From NCBI GenBank assembly GCA_029936675.1, contig JAPYSB010000003.1, forward strand, positions 93,489 through 157,488: a stretch of 64,000 bases of DNA, given 5' to 3'. Both the position numbers and the translations under genes were made by a program. Each line of letters opens with the position of its first letter. Position 1 is the stretch's first letter. Positions 55,818 through 64,000 of this stretch are shown piece by piece. Source of the stretch: Dehalococcoidia bacterium (lineage in GTDB: Bacteria > Chloroflexota > Dehalococcoidia > Lucifugimonadales > UBA826). Under the pieces are notes generated by a model that worked only from the letters and a program-made list of their open reading frames with translations, had not been told where the DNA came from and made no database searches.

Positions 55818-56036
55818 TTAGAACCAACTGCTAGCGCTGATGATAGAAACAAGGATAAAGACCACAACTAGCGCTATAGTAAATCGAAATAATGCTAGTT
55901 CTATGCCTCTTCTTGTCCTGAAAGAAGATTCGGCAGCTCCGAATAAGGCGGTACCCTGCCCTTTCACCTGCATGAGTATCACAGCAATCAGCAGAAGAGA
56001 TATAAAAATCATAGTTATGTTTATTGCAGTATCCAC
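55818..56036 (-). CDS. secG: Preprotein translocase subunit SecG
   Basis: The 72-residue membrane protein has two hydrophobic helices (residues about 5-22 and 48-69) and the conserved link QVKGQGTALFGAAESSFRTRRG. It is a small component of SecYEG. It is the last gene of the gatB-yvcK-secG group and convergent with cysS. Confidence 0.93.
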   Translation of the reverse strand: MDTAINITMIFISLLLIAVILMQVKGQGTALFGAAESSFRTRRGIELALFRFTIALVVVFILVSIISASSWF

Positions 56037-56078
56037 ACAGTAATTATACTCCTATTTTTTTACGATGTTGTGAGGATA

Positions 56079-57020
56079 TTACCCAAGGTAATTTTCCATT
56101 ATGAATTTGGCTAATTTACCTGAATCGTGTCGAACTTTATGTTCTTCGTCCAACAAATCGGAAGTTGCGATTATATGTTTCGTTGACCCTGTACTCGGAT
56201 CAACAGCTTCGCCATGGAATTGTTCACCGATGTCAGTAATATTATCATTGGCTATTATCATATCCAAAATTTCCGACCCTAGGTAACGTTCCAGCACCTC
56301 TATGTGCCTTACAACGTTGAAATGCTGAGTTTCCCCGATTTCGGTCGCCACGTTGCAAATGTAGTACTTAAGACCTTTTGATTCGGCAATTGCATCAACG
56401 ATTCCTCCTACCATCAAAACGGGCAATATGCTGGTATATAAACTTCCTGGGCCTATTACTATCAAATCTGCATTGGAGATAGCTTTAATAGCTGTCGGTG
56501 AGGCTTCTGCATCGGGTGGATCTATAAATAATTCTTTGATTTCGGATGAACTTTCCTTGACGTTTGACTCCCCTTTTATAAATTGGCCATCAGCTAATTC
56601 CACGGATAAATTTATGTTTTCTATTGTTGCGGGGACTACCCGTCCTGTAACGGATAATATTCTACTAGATTCGGTGAGAGCATCTTCAAAACTATTTGTC
56701 ACATCTGTCATCGCTGCTATAAAAAGATTGCCAAAACTATGCCCTTGAAGTTCAGATCCTTCTGGGAATCGGTATTGGAATAATTCTTTTAGCAAGGAAT
56801 CTTCGTCTGATAACGCAACGATGCAGTTCCTGAAGTCACCGGGGGGGATAATGCCCATTTCTCGACGTAATCTACCTGAACTGCCGCCATCATCTGCAAC
56901 CCCGATTACTGCTGTTATTCGTCTGGTGTGTTGTTTGAGCCCCCTCAGTAATACTGATAGTCCTGTCCCGCCGCCTATTGCAACTATACGAGGGGCCTTG
57001 TTTTTGAAACTTTCGTTCAT
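56079..57020 (-). CDS. yvcK: YvcK/CofD-like UDP-sugar-binding regulator
   Basis: This 313-residue protein carries the conserved start IGGGTGLSVLLRGLK, then VADDGGSSGRLRREMG and PPGDFRNCIVALS. YvcK binds UDP-GlcNAc and tunes gluconeogenesis and peptidoglycan synthesis in several bacteria. The C-terminal SLYTSILP and CNVATEIGET motifs support YvcK over the F420-type transferase CofD. It lies between gatB and secG on the same strand. Confidence 0.9.
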   Translation of the reverse strand: MNESFKNKAPRIVAIGGGTGLSVLLRGLKQHTRRITAVIGVADDGGSSGRLRREMGIIPPGDFRNCIVALSDEDSLLKELFQYRFPEGSELQGHSFGNLFIAAMTDVTNSFEDALTESSRILSVTGRVVPATIENINLSVELADGQFIKGESNVKESSSEIKELFIDPPDAEASPTAIKAISNADLIVIGPGSLYTSILPVLMVGGIVDAIAESKGLKYYICNVATEIGETQHFNVVRHIEVLERYLGSEILDMIIANDNITDIGEQFHGEAVDPSTGSTKHIIATSDLLDEEHKVRHDSGKLAKFIMENYLG

Positions 57021-57053
57021 AACTAATTTTGAATTAAGATCGGAATAATAAAA

Positions 57054-58538
57054 CTATTGAATTTTTTGTTTATTGAGTTCTAAGGTGACCATGTCTGAGG
57101 CTACCTGTGGGTTAGCTTGGCCTTTGGTTTTTTTCATGACTTGGCCTACTAAATACCTCACAGCAGAATCTTTCCCGTTCAGATAATCGCCCACAGCACT
57201 TTGGTTTTCAAGAAGTGTTTCTGTAACTACATTTTGTATGGAGGAGGTGTCATTTATTTGAGATAGACCCTTCTCCTCTGAAATTTTTGTTGGATCACCA
57301 CCATTAATAAACATCTCGTCAAATATTGTTTTCGCCATTGAATTACTTATTTTGCCATCGGTCACAAGCATAATTAATTTGGCAAGTTCTCTTGGTTCTA
57401 CCTTTATTTCGGACCAGCTAGATTTGAGTTCATTTTTCATTCTATTTAAATCAACATTTATCCAATTGGCTGCGGCCTTTGCCGCATCCCTTTGATCCAT
57501 TGATTCAGAGAGGTACAGTAAAACGTTTTCAAATAACAGCGTTGATTCCTTATCACCAATCATGACCGAGGCATCATAATTGGATAGTCCAAATATCTCG
57601 ATATAGCGCTCTTTTTTTTCGGCGGGAAGTTCAGGTATTTCGGACCGCATCTTATTTACCCATTTATGCGAGATTATTATCGGAGGCAAATCAGGCTCAG
57701 GAAAATATCTGTAGTCGGCAGCGTATTCTTTGGTACGTTGGCTTAGGGTTGTACCTCTACCGTCTGACCATCCTCGAGTCTCTTGTTCAATATTTTGGCC
57801 CTCATCTAACAATTTTCGCTGTCTAATCTCCTCATATTTCAAAGCCCTAAATACAGATCTGAAACTGTTGATATTTTTTATTTCCACTTTAGAACCCAGT
57901 TCCTTTGAACCAAGAGGTCTCACACTAATGTTGGCGTCACATCTAAAGCTACCCTCTTCCATATTCGCAGTGCTTGTCTCCAAGAACCTTATTATTGAGT
58001 GTAAATTAGTTAAATACTGGTTTGCCTCTTCAGGGCTATTCATATCTGGTTCACTTACAATTTCCATCAAAGGAACCCCTGCTCTGTTAATATCAAGCAG
58101 GCTGTATGATTCTCCATAGAGTTCTTTTCGGTGTATCAGTTTAGCCACATCTTCTTCTAAATGTACTCGGGTAATTCGAATGTACTTTTCCCCGGTATCT
58201 GGGCTTTTTATAGACAGCCTCCCGTTAAGGGCTATCGGAATATCAAACTGAGATATTTGGTATCCCTTCATAAGGTCAGGATACGGGTAGTTTTTTCGGT
58301 CAAATTTTGTTTCTGGCGAAATCTCGCATTCTAAAGCCAGCCCTGTTTTAATTACTAGATCAACTGCTTTCTTGTTTACCACAGGTAGAACTCCAGGCAT
58401 ACCCATGCAAACAGGGCAGACTCGAGTATTCGGTTCTGAATCTTGGTAATCGGCACCGCAAGGGCAGAACATTTTGCTCGAAGTTAGGAGTTGAGAATGA
58501 ACCTCCAGACCAATTACCGTTTCATAGCTGTCAGTCAT
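57054..58538 (-). CDS. gatB: Aspartyl/glutamyl-tRNA amidotransferase subunit B
   Basis: This 494-residue GatB aids amidation of Glu-tRNA-Gln and Asp-tRNA-Asn. It starts ETVIGLEVHSQLLTSSKMFCPC, with further zinc-type cysteines in NTRVCPVCMGMPG. Downstream motifs VDLNRMKNELK and NPQVASDMVTLELNK belong to the C-terminal YqeY-like domain. The A and C subunits are not in the window. Confidence 0.95.
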   Translation of the reverse strand: MTDSYETVIGLEVHSQLLTSSKMFCPCGADYQDSEPNTRVCPVCMGMPGVLPVVNKKAVDLVIKTGLALECEISPETKFDRKNYPYPDLMKGYQISQFDIPIALNGRLSIKSPDTGEKYIRITRVHLEEDVAKLIHRKELYGESYSLLDINRAGVPLMEIVSEPDMNSPEEANQYLTNLHSIIRFLETSTANMEEGSFRCDANISVRPLGSKELGSKVEIKNINSFRSVFRALKYEEIRQRKLLDEGQNIEQETRGWSDGRGTTLSQRTKEYAADYRYFPEPDLPPIIISHKWVNKMRSEIPELPAEKKERYIEIFGLSNYDASVMIGDKESTLLFENVLLYLSESMDQRDAAKAAANWINVDLNRMKNELKSSWSEIKVEPRELAKLIMLVTDGKISNSMAKTIFDEMFINGGDPTKISEEKGLSQINDTSSIQNVVTETLLENQSAVGDYLNGKDSAVRYLVGQVMKKTKGQANPQVASDMVTLELNKQKIQ

Positions 58539-58638
58539 AATTTGTGTATACCAGCCCTAATTAAACGTATATATATTTTATAATGTAACTGAAATTCTTA
58601 TAAAGGTATCAATATTAAATCTAATGTGATATTACACT

Positions 58639-59694
58639 TCAGTAGTTCGGTACGCTAAAAATATTGAATTTTGTATATTGTACTGGGGAAAGATTTACTT
58701 TTAATCCAGGGAAGAGAGTTGTGTGTATTTTGTGCTTACATTGAATAACCTCTCCGTGAGGGGTTTTGACCCAGAATATTGTTTCGTCGCCTCTGAAATC
58801 TTTTCGTACGACTATGTTTTTGCCGGTTGGTGTTGGTTCCATAAAAAGATCTGTTTGTCTTATCGCAACCTCAACTTGATCCCCATCGGAAAATGTTTCA
58901 GGCACTCTTATGGGCAGTGGACCAATACTTGTGTTGACAGACTTTCCAGCGACGGAGCCTTTTATAAAATCACAACTTCCACTCATCAATGCAGACTCTT
59001 TACTATTAGGCCAGAAGTATATTTGATCAGGAGGTCCAACTTGCTGGATGGCTCCCTCCACCATAATAGCAACCCGATCTGAAATAGAAAAAGCCTCTTC
59101 CCTATCGTGGGTTACGAATATTGTAGTTGTGTTACTTGATTTTAAGATTTGCTCCATTTCCATTCTGACCGATAACCGCAAGGAAGCATCAAGATTAGAG
59201 AATGGCTCATCCATCAGTAGAACGGTAGGGTTGGTTGCCAGAGTCCTGGCAATGGCGACTCTTTGTTGTTGACCACCCGATAGTTCATGTGGATACCTAT
59301 CTTTTAGTCCTTCAAGCCTGGTTAACTGCTGCACCCTTTCTAAATTCTCATCCTGCATTTTCTTTTCAAGATTTGAAATCCCAAATAGGATATTTTTTTC
59401 CACCGTTAGATGGGGAAATAGGGCGTAATCTTGGAATATCATCCCTATGTTTCTGTTTGATGGTTGTAAGTTAATATTCGGGCCAAAAATTTCATGGCTT
59501 TTGAGATAAATGTTTCCTTGGCTGGGATTTTCTAGCCCCGCGATTATCCTGAGAAGGGTAGTTTTGCCGCACCCACTAGGGCCAAGAATAGAAAGTATTT
59601 CACCAGCTAATAAGTGCATATTCAGGTTTTTTATAACGTGATTCTGCCCGAACTTGATATTCAGATTGCTACATTCCAAAAGAAAGTCACCCAA
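58639..59694 (-). CDS. ABC transporter ATP-binding protein (iron/FbpC type)
   Basis: This 351-residue ATPase has Walker A GPSGCGKTTLL, the LSGGQQQRVAIAR signature, Walker B LLMDEPFSNLD and the switch histidine in THDREEA. A C-terminal TOBE-like domain (about residues 240-351) resembles those of FbpC, PotA and ThiQ. It powers uptake through the downstream-coded permease, or rather through the permease gene that lies 4 nt upstream on the same strand. The substrate, ferric iron or thiamine, is not decided. Confidence 0.9.
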   Translation of the reverse strand: MGDFLLECSNLNIKFGQNHVIKNLNMHLLAGEILSILGPSGCGKTTLLRIIAGLENPSQGNIYLKSHEIFGPNINLQPSNRNIGMIFQDYALFPHLTVEKNILFGISNLEKKMQDENLERVQQLTRLEGLKDRYPHELSGGQQQRVAIARTLATNPTVLLMDEPFSNLDASLRLSVRMEMEQILKSSNTTTIFVTHDREEAFSISDRVAIMVEGAIQQVGPPDQIYFWPNSKESALMSGSCDFIKGSVAGKSVNTSIGPLPIRVPETFSDGDQVEVAIRQTDLFMEPTPTGKNIVVRKDFRGDETIFWVKTPHGEVIQCKHKIHTTLFPGLKVNLSPVQYTKFNIFSVPNY

Positions 59695-59698
59695 TTAT

Positions 59699-61318
59699 CT
59701 ATTCACCCCACGAATTATTAAAAATGTTGTTTTTCAAAACTATTATAGTAAGTGGTATGGATGACAGTAAGATTAGTAAAAGTGAAGGTATAGCGGCTCT
59801 TGCGAAAAACGCTTCTGAAGTAAACGACCAAATTGCAGTAGTGAGAGTATGGAAATCCAATGGTGCAAGTAGAAGAACTGCTGGTAACTCCTTCATTGTT
59901 ATTAAGAAGACAGTCGCAGCGGCCATGGTAAGTCCAGATTTCAGAAGGGGCAGATTAGTCGCAATCACAGATTTGATACGACTTTTGCCTAGGGTCATTG
60001 ACGACTCCTCATATCTGGGGCTTATTTGGGTCATTGATGACCTTATTGCACTTAGTCCCGTAGGCATGCACAGCACAGCACAGGCCACCACCAATAGATA
60101 TAGTGACTGGTAGATGGGGGACCCTATTTTCGATCCGAAAAATACGAGCGCTAAAGAAACTGCGATGCTTGGTAATGCATATCCGGTGTAACACATTTTT
60201 TCGATGACATTTGTTAAAAACCCAGAATGTCTGATTGCTAAATAACCCACCGGTAGCGATAAGGTAACTACTACAGCTGCTGTGAGTACAGAGAGTATGA
60301 TGGAATTTAGAGCCAAAACATGATTGGATTCTGCACCTAAAATAGAGACGGTCTCCCCATGATACAACCCCCTAGCCACCCAATACAGAAGAACACATAT
60401 TGGAATTGCGACGGATATCAGAGATACCAAAGCACACACCCCAGCAGCCGGCCATCGCCATTTCCCTATATCTATCGAGGGGAGTTTTTTTGATGAGCTA
60501 CTTGAATTTTTATAGTACCTTTTGTTTCCTCTAACTAGAAGTTCAAAGCACATAAATCCGGTAGCCACCATAAACAATGTTAGAGATAACAATGCAGCCG
60601 CATTTCTATCAAATCCAGCTTCATATTGGGTATAAATTGACCAGGTGAAAGTTTTGTAACGAAGTAAAGAAACAGCTCCAAAATCACTCAGTGTATATAA
60701 AGACACTAGCAGTGACCCTGATAGGATGGCAGGTTTGATTGAAGGTATGGTCACCTTGATTAGAGTTTGAAGGGGACTCAACCCCATCATTCTCGCAGTT
60801 TCTTCTCCCGACACGTCCATATTTGATAAATTTGACCTAATTGTAAGTATTATGTAGGGGTAATTGAGTAGGCTTAAGGTTAAAAGGCTTCCATAATATC
60901 CGTACATAGCGGGGACACGCCCAACCCCGAATAAAGTCCTTGTTATTTCATGCAAAATACCCCCATTTCCACTGAAGGATATGAGAATGTATGCCCCGAC
61001 ATAACTGGGTATCACGAGCGGTAGAAAAGTAAGAACCGACCACAGCTTGCGGTATGGTAAATTAGTGCGAATTGTTAGCCACGCAATTGGCACGGCTATA
61101 ACGACGGATAACATGGTAACGGTGATAGCTAAAAACATAGACCTAGCAACGATCATGATCGTTTTGGGCCTCATTAGCCAGACCCATATATCAGGGTTCG
61201 ATCCCGCAACCCGAATTATGAGATAAATTAGTGGAGTTATACATACCGCTGCCGTAATTAACGATGGTATTAGAACCCACATTGAAGTGTTGAAAGGTAT
61301 TGGTTTTATTAAAGTCAA
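59699..61318 (-). CDS. ABC transporter permease, fused double-domain (FbpB/ThiP-like)
   Basis: This 539-residue inner-membrane protein has about 12 hydrophobic helices and two binding-protein-dependent-transport domains, as in FbpB/CysW-type fused permeases. An EAA-like loop reads EETARMMGLSPLQTLIKVTIPSIKPAI near residue 170, and a second occurs near residue 435 (EESSMTLGKSRIKSVIATNLP). The ATPase gene is 4 nt downstream. A periplasmic or lipoprotein binding protein is not found beside it; the next upstream gene is a divergent dehydrogenase. Confidence 0.88.
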   Translation of the reverse strand: MTLIKPIPFNTSMWVLIPSLITAAVCITPLIYLIIRVAGSNPDIWVWLMRPKTIMIVARSMFLAITVTMLSVVIAVPIAWLTIRTNLPYRKLWSVLTFLPLVIPSYVGAYILISFSGNGGILHEITRTLFGVGRVPAMYGYYGSLLTLSLLNYPYIILTIRSNLSNMDVSGEETARMMGLSPLQTLIKVTIPSIKPAILSGSLLVSLYTLSDFGAVSLLRYKTFTWSIYTQYEAGFDRNAAALLSLTLFMVATGFMCFELLVRGNKRYYKNSSSSSKKLPSIDIGKWRWPAAGVCALVSLISVAIPICVLLYWVARGLYHGETVSILGAESNHVLALNSIILSVLTAAVVVTLSLPVGYLAIRHSGFLTNVIEKMCYTGYALPSIAVSLALVFFGSKIGSPIYQSLYLLVVACAVLCMPTGLSAIRSSMTQISPRYEESSMTLGKSRIKSVIATNLPLLKSGLTMAAATVFLITMKELPAVLLLAPLDFHTLTTAIWSFTSEAFFARAAIPSLLLILLSSIPLTIIVLKNNIFNNSWGE

Positions 61319-61545
61319 TGTTTACTGATTTTCCTTGAGGGTCTAGTAATAATTGAAGTGCCAATATTAGGATTGAAAAACCATGAAAATGTTCTAATAA
61401 GTATAGTCTAATTTTGTAAGAAAGTATGAACTAACAAATATAGTTTCACTGGGCATACCGTTAATTCTTCCTGTACTGAATTGCTGTTTTTTTCTACTGA
61501 ACGTAGAATGCGCTCTCAAATAGAATGCATCGAAGGGGGACTAAG

Positions 61546-62646
61546 TTGTTAGAACAGTTCAAAGTGCAACCGGAAGACGAAGTGAGAGTAACTGAAGAAA
61601 ATCTTAGAAAAACGGTGGAGGCTGTATTTTCAAAGATGGGGCTCGACGACTCTGATTCAGCGTTAGGAGCTGATGTTTTGGTAAAGGCAGATATGAGAGG
61701 TGTGGACACTCACGGTGTCTCCAATATGTTGCGGTCTTATGTCACAGGGTATGGGAATGGGGAACTTAATTCTCATCCAAACTGGACTATAACAAGAGAA
61801 ACCCCAGCCACCGCAAATATAGATGGCGATAGAGGCTTGGGGATAATTGTAACCCCGAAAGCAATGGATATAGCGATTGAAAAGGCCAAGAATGTGGGTA
61901 TGGGAGTTGTGACTATTCATAATTCAAGGCACCTTGGTATGGCTTCATATCACGCTTTGAAGGCAGTAGAAAACGACATGATAGGCATGTGTATGACATC
62001 GTGCCCTCCAGGGGTTTTACCAACCTTCGGAGCAGAACCCGTTTTGGGTACGAATCCCATAGCGATTGCGGCTCCTGCTGATAAAGAGGCTCCCTTTGTG
62101 TTTGATGCTGCCATGAGCGCTGTTGCCGGTAATAAACTAGGCCTTGCTAGAAGAAACGGGACGCAATTATTAGCGGGATGGGTGGCCGATCATGATGGTA
62201 GCCCAATTATGGAAGAAGTGGATCCTCCAACCCCGGGCTATGAAGGTTCTGCTTCATCCTATTTGCTTCCCGTTGGAGGGACACGGGAATTAGGATCGCA
62301 TAAAGGGTATGGGATGATGTGTCTCGTCGACATATTAGGAGGCATTTTGACAGGAGGCGGGTATGGCATGAGCCCTGGCCGACCAAATTTTGGACATTAT
62401 GTAGCCGCCTACAACATCGAAGCTTTCATGGACACGAAAGAATTTAAAAGAACCATGGATGAATGGATTAACATGTTGAATTCTTCCAAACCAGCACCCG
62501 GCCATGATCGAGTTATGTATCCCGGCCAACCGGAGCATGAGGCTGTTATCGAAAGAACCGAAAAAGGTATACCTCTACATTATGAGGTTATAGACTGGTT
62601 TAAAGATATATGCGGAGAATTGTCTATTCCGTTTTCCCTGGTTTAG
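61546..62646 (+). CDS. Malate/L-lactate dehydrogenase family protein (Ldh_2 type)
   Basis: The protein has about 366 residues and belongs to the NAD(P)-dependent YlbC/MdhB-type Ldh_2 fold, unrelated to classical malate dehydrogenase. Family segments are RGVDTHGVSNMLRSY near residue 50, HNSRHLGMASYHAL near 125, and PAPGHDRVMYPGQPEHE near 325. It oxidises 2-hydroxyacids such as ureidoglycolate, malate or sulfolactate. TTG 61546 is chosen because AAGGGGG lies about 7 nt upstream; an earlier ATG at 61525 has none. It ends at a hairpin terminator. Confidence 0.87.
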   Translation: MLEQFKVQPEDEVRVTEENLRKTVEAVFSKMGLDDSDSALGADVLVKADMRGVDTHGVSNMLRSYVTGYGNGELNSHPNWTITRETPATANIDGDRGLGIIVTPKAMDIAIEKAKNVGMGVVTIHNSRHLGMASYHALKAVENDMIGMCMTSCPPGVLPTFGAEPVLGTNPIAIAAPADKEAPFVFDAAMSAVAGNKLGLARRNGTQLLAGWVADHDGSPIMEEVDPPTPGYEGSASSYLLPVGGTRELGSHKGYGMMCLVDILGGILTGGGYGMSPGRPNFGHYVAAYNIEAFMDTKEFKRTMDEWINMLNSSKPAPGHDRVMYPGQPEHEAVIERTEKGIPLHYEVIDWFKDICGELSIPFSLV

Positions 62647-62656
62647 TGCAGATACC

Positions 62657-62698
62657 CTCGTCAGAGCTTGATAAACAAGCCCTGACGAGAATGTTTTA
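62657..62698 (+). terminator. Intrinsic terminator after the Ldh_2-type gene
   Basis: CTCGTCAG pairs with CTGACGAG (8 bp). After one mismatch GCTTG pairs with CAAGC (5 bp) around a 5-nt loop. A short T-run (TGTTTT) follows on the plus strand. It lies between convergent genes and may help stop both. Confidence 0.7.
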
Positions 62699-64000
62699 AT
62701 AATCCCTGAAAGGATTAGGCATTGGCCCAACTGGTACTTCTATCAATGTCGGAGCTTCTATACTCAGCGACTCTTGCACGGCTTTCCCTAGTTCAGGTGC
62801 TCCGCCTTCAACCCTTACACCTCTCACACCAAAAGCTTCAGCGAGTTTCATGAAATCGGGGTTATGAACTTCAGCCCCATATTCTCTTCCATCAAACATG
62901 TTGACCTGATCTCTCATTACATTTCCGTAAGCGCTATCGTTAAACACAACAGCAACCACGTTAATGTGGTGTTTTGCAGCCGTGGCCAATTCTTGTACAT
63001 TGAACATAAATCCACCATCCCCACAAACAGCAACGACTGCCTTATCTGGTTGTGCAACTTTAGCGCCTAATGCGGTTGGATAAGCATATCCAAGGTTACC
63101 GTAATAGGAGGAGGTAATGTAGGTCCTAGGTTCATAAACTTCAAATTTATTTCTACTGTAATATCCAATTTGCGTCATACCGGAGATGAATATTCCATCA
63201 TCTGGCATGACACTTCGAATGACTTTGGTAAAAGATTCTTGCGGCTCAATTACAGTGCCAGGATTAAATCGTTCGGCCTTTATCTTTGTGAGTTCTTCTT
63301 CTCTGCTTTCACGAGGTGGCATCACGCTTTTCAGTCCATTTAGAATCTCTGTGAGAGTCTTTTTAGCGTCGCCATTGATTCCTTCTGTGTTGTCATAATT
63401 ACGACCGATTTCCTCATCGTCTATGTCGATTTGCAGGACTTTTTGTCCTGTCAATTGTTGGTTGTTTAGTAACCTGGTTCCGACCGCTACGACCAAGTCG
63501 TAGTCTTGGATTTTGTTTTCAAAAAAGGTGTCGTTTTTGAACCGGAAACTACCAATCGACAGGTAGCTTCTGTCTGAGATAGCTCCTCTACCTTCACCGG
63601 TTGCTATAACAGGGGCTTGTAGAAATTCCGCTAAAGATGTCAGTTCCTTTGATGCTTCTCCAGATATTACCCCACCCCCGGCCCATATAAGAGGATTTTT
63701 TGCATTGGAAATAAGATCAATTCCCCGACTTATGCTTTCTTTACTGGCAGCAGGTCTCTCATATTTTCCAGCTTCCAATAACTCAATGTCAGCTGTGTCG
63801 GAAAGGGTTTCTGGGGGTATTTCTATATGAACCGGTCTTGGCCTGCCTGTTTGAAGTTGCTCAAAGGCTTCATGTACGGCCTCTGGTATCTCAACGGGAT
63901 CCAGTATTAGTTTTTGATGTTTAGTAATGGGTTTTATTGTTTCAATTTGACCTTTTATTTCGTGGAGCATTCCTCTTTCAAGGCCAATGTGGTCTCTCTC
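62696..64000 (-). CDS. Thiamine-diphosphate-dependent enzyme (acetolactate synthase large-subunit-like), 5'-truncated by window end
   Basis: The reading frame is open to the window edge, so the N-terminal PYR domain is mostly missing. The visible part has the central FAD/Rossmann-like domain (NPLIWAGGGVISGEA) and the ThDP-binding domain (GDGGFMFNVQEL with VVFNDSAYGN). Family members include acetolactate synthase, glyoxylate carboligase, benzoylformate decarboxylase and sulfopyruvate decarboxylase. The carboxy-terminal PMPNPFRDY is typical of IlvB relatives in environmental bacteria. It could make a diketo product in concert with the neighbouring 2-hydroxyacid enzyme, but this is speculative. 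Confidence 0.85.
   Translation of the reverse strand, partial: ERDHIGLERGMLHEIKGQIETIKPITKHQKLILDPVEIPEAVHEAFEQLQTGRPRPVHIEIPPETLSDTADIELLEAGKYERPAASKESISRGIDLISNAKNPLIWAGGGVISGEASKELTSLAEFLQAPVIATGEGRGAISDRSYLSIGSFRFKNDTFFENKIQDYDLVVAVGTRLLNNQQLTGQKVLQIDIDDEEIGRNYDNTEGINGDAKKTLTEILNGLKSVMPPRESREEELTKIKAERFNPGTVIEPQESFTKVIRSVMPDDGIFISGMTQIGYYSRNKFEVYEPRTYITSSYYGNLGYAYPTALGAKVAQPDKAVVAVCGDGGFMFNVQELATAAKHHINVVAVVFNDSAYGNVMRDQVNMFDGREYGAEVHNPDFMKLAEAFGVRGVRVEGGAPELGKAVQESLSIEAPTLIEVPVGPMPNPFRDY

Noticed and set aside
1-64000. CRISPR arrays, insertion sequences, prophage
   Set aside because: No regularly spaced repeats, transposase, integrase or phage structural genes were found; the recombinase-like part of the Gre protein is a domain, not an integrase.

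Overview
The window is 64 kb of densely packed bacterial chromosome with an AT-leaning base composition. It holds about 59 protein genes and no recognisable rRNA, tRNA, CRISPR array, insertion sequence or phage. The gene mix suggests a marine Chloroflexota bacterium of the SAR202 type: enolase-superfamily dehydratases/racemases, a molybdenum hydroxylase operon with its maturation factors, MFE-2-like short-chain dehydrogenases, MaoC-type hydratases, a GlcD-GlcF fusion, a DUF35/thiolase pair, and an HtpX-PspAB pair. The assignment is inferred from gene content, not from a marker tree.

Layout. 0-7.6 kb (minus strand): threonine synthase, an M16 peptidase, a 3-hydroxyisobutyrate-dehydrogenase-like enzyme, a 967-residue FAD/Fe-S oxidoreductase, and a GreA-type factor with an extra N-terminal recombinase-like domain. 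7.7-10.6 kb (plus): acyl-CoA synthetase and an enolase-superfamily enzyme. 10.6-15.4 kb (minus): a xanthine-dehydrogenase/CO-dehydrogenase-type operon (FAD, 2Fe-2S and Mo subunits, then a MoaD/ThiS-like protein), closed by a terminator that abuts an alpha/beta hydrolase. 15.7-18.6 kb: uvrA. 18.8-25 kb: DUF35 protein, thiolase, AlaX, aminotransferase, a LON-domain protein, and the XdhC/MobA-like pair that would mature the Mo enzyme. 25-31.2 kb: ABC-F ATPase, PspAB and HtpX, DNA polymerase III delta', HNH protein, CvpA. 31.3-39.5 kb: two tandem SDRs (one apparently catalytically dead), a zinc-ribbon membrane protein, a large M16 protease, two MaoC-like proteins, a PHP protein and another SDR.

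39.5-46.4 kb is a minus-strand cluster for corrinoid-dependent methyl transfer: a virulence-factor-family small protein, a homocysteine S-methyltransferase-type protein, an unrecognised protein, a UroD-type methyltransferase, a corrinoid protein, a small four-cysteine protein, a 2Fe-2S/ASKHA corrinoid reactivase, and a D-2-hydroxyacid dehydrogenase. It looks like a demethylation system whose substrate is not evident.

46.5-64 kb returns to mixed and housekeeping genes: hydrolase, second enolase-superfamily enzyme, argS, selD, aldo/keto reductase, an EVE-like protein, ispD-ispF-cysS overlapping by ATGA junctions, gatB-yvcK-secG, an iron-type ABC importer without its binding protein, a malate/lactate dehydrogenase, and a ThDP enzyme cut by the window end.

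The firmest unusual result is selD. The gene runs through an in-frame UGA at the catalytic cysteine position and is followed at 24 nt by a perfect 9-bp hairpin. It is therefore most likely a selenocysteine-containing selenophosphate synthetase, which implies that the organism decodes UGA as Sec.
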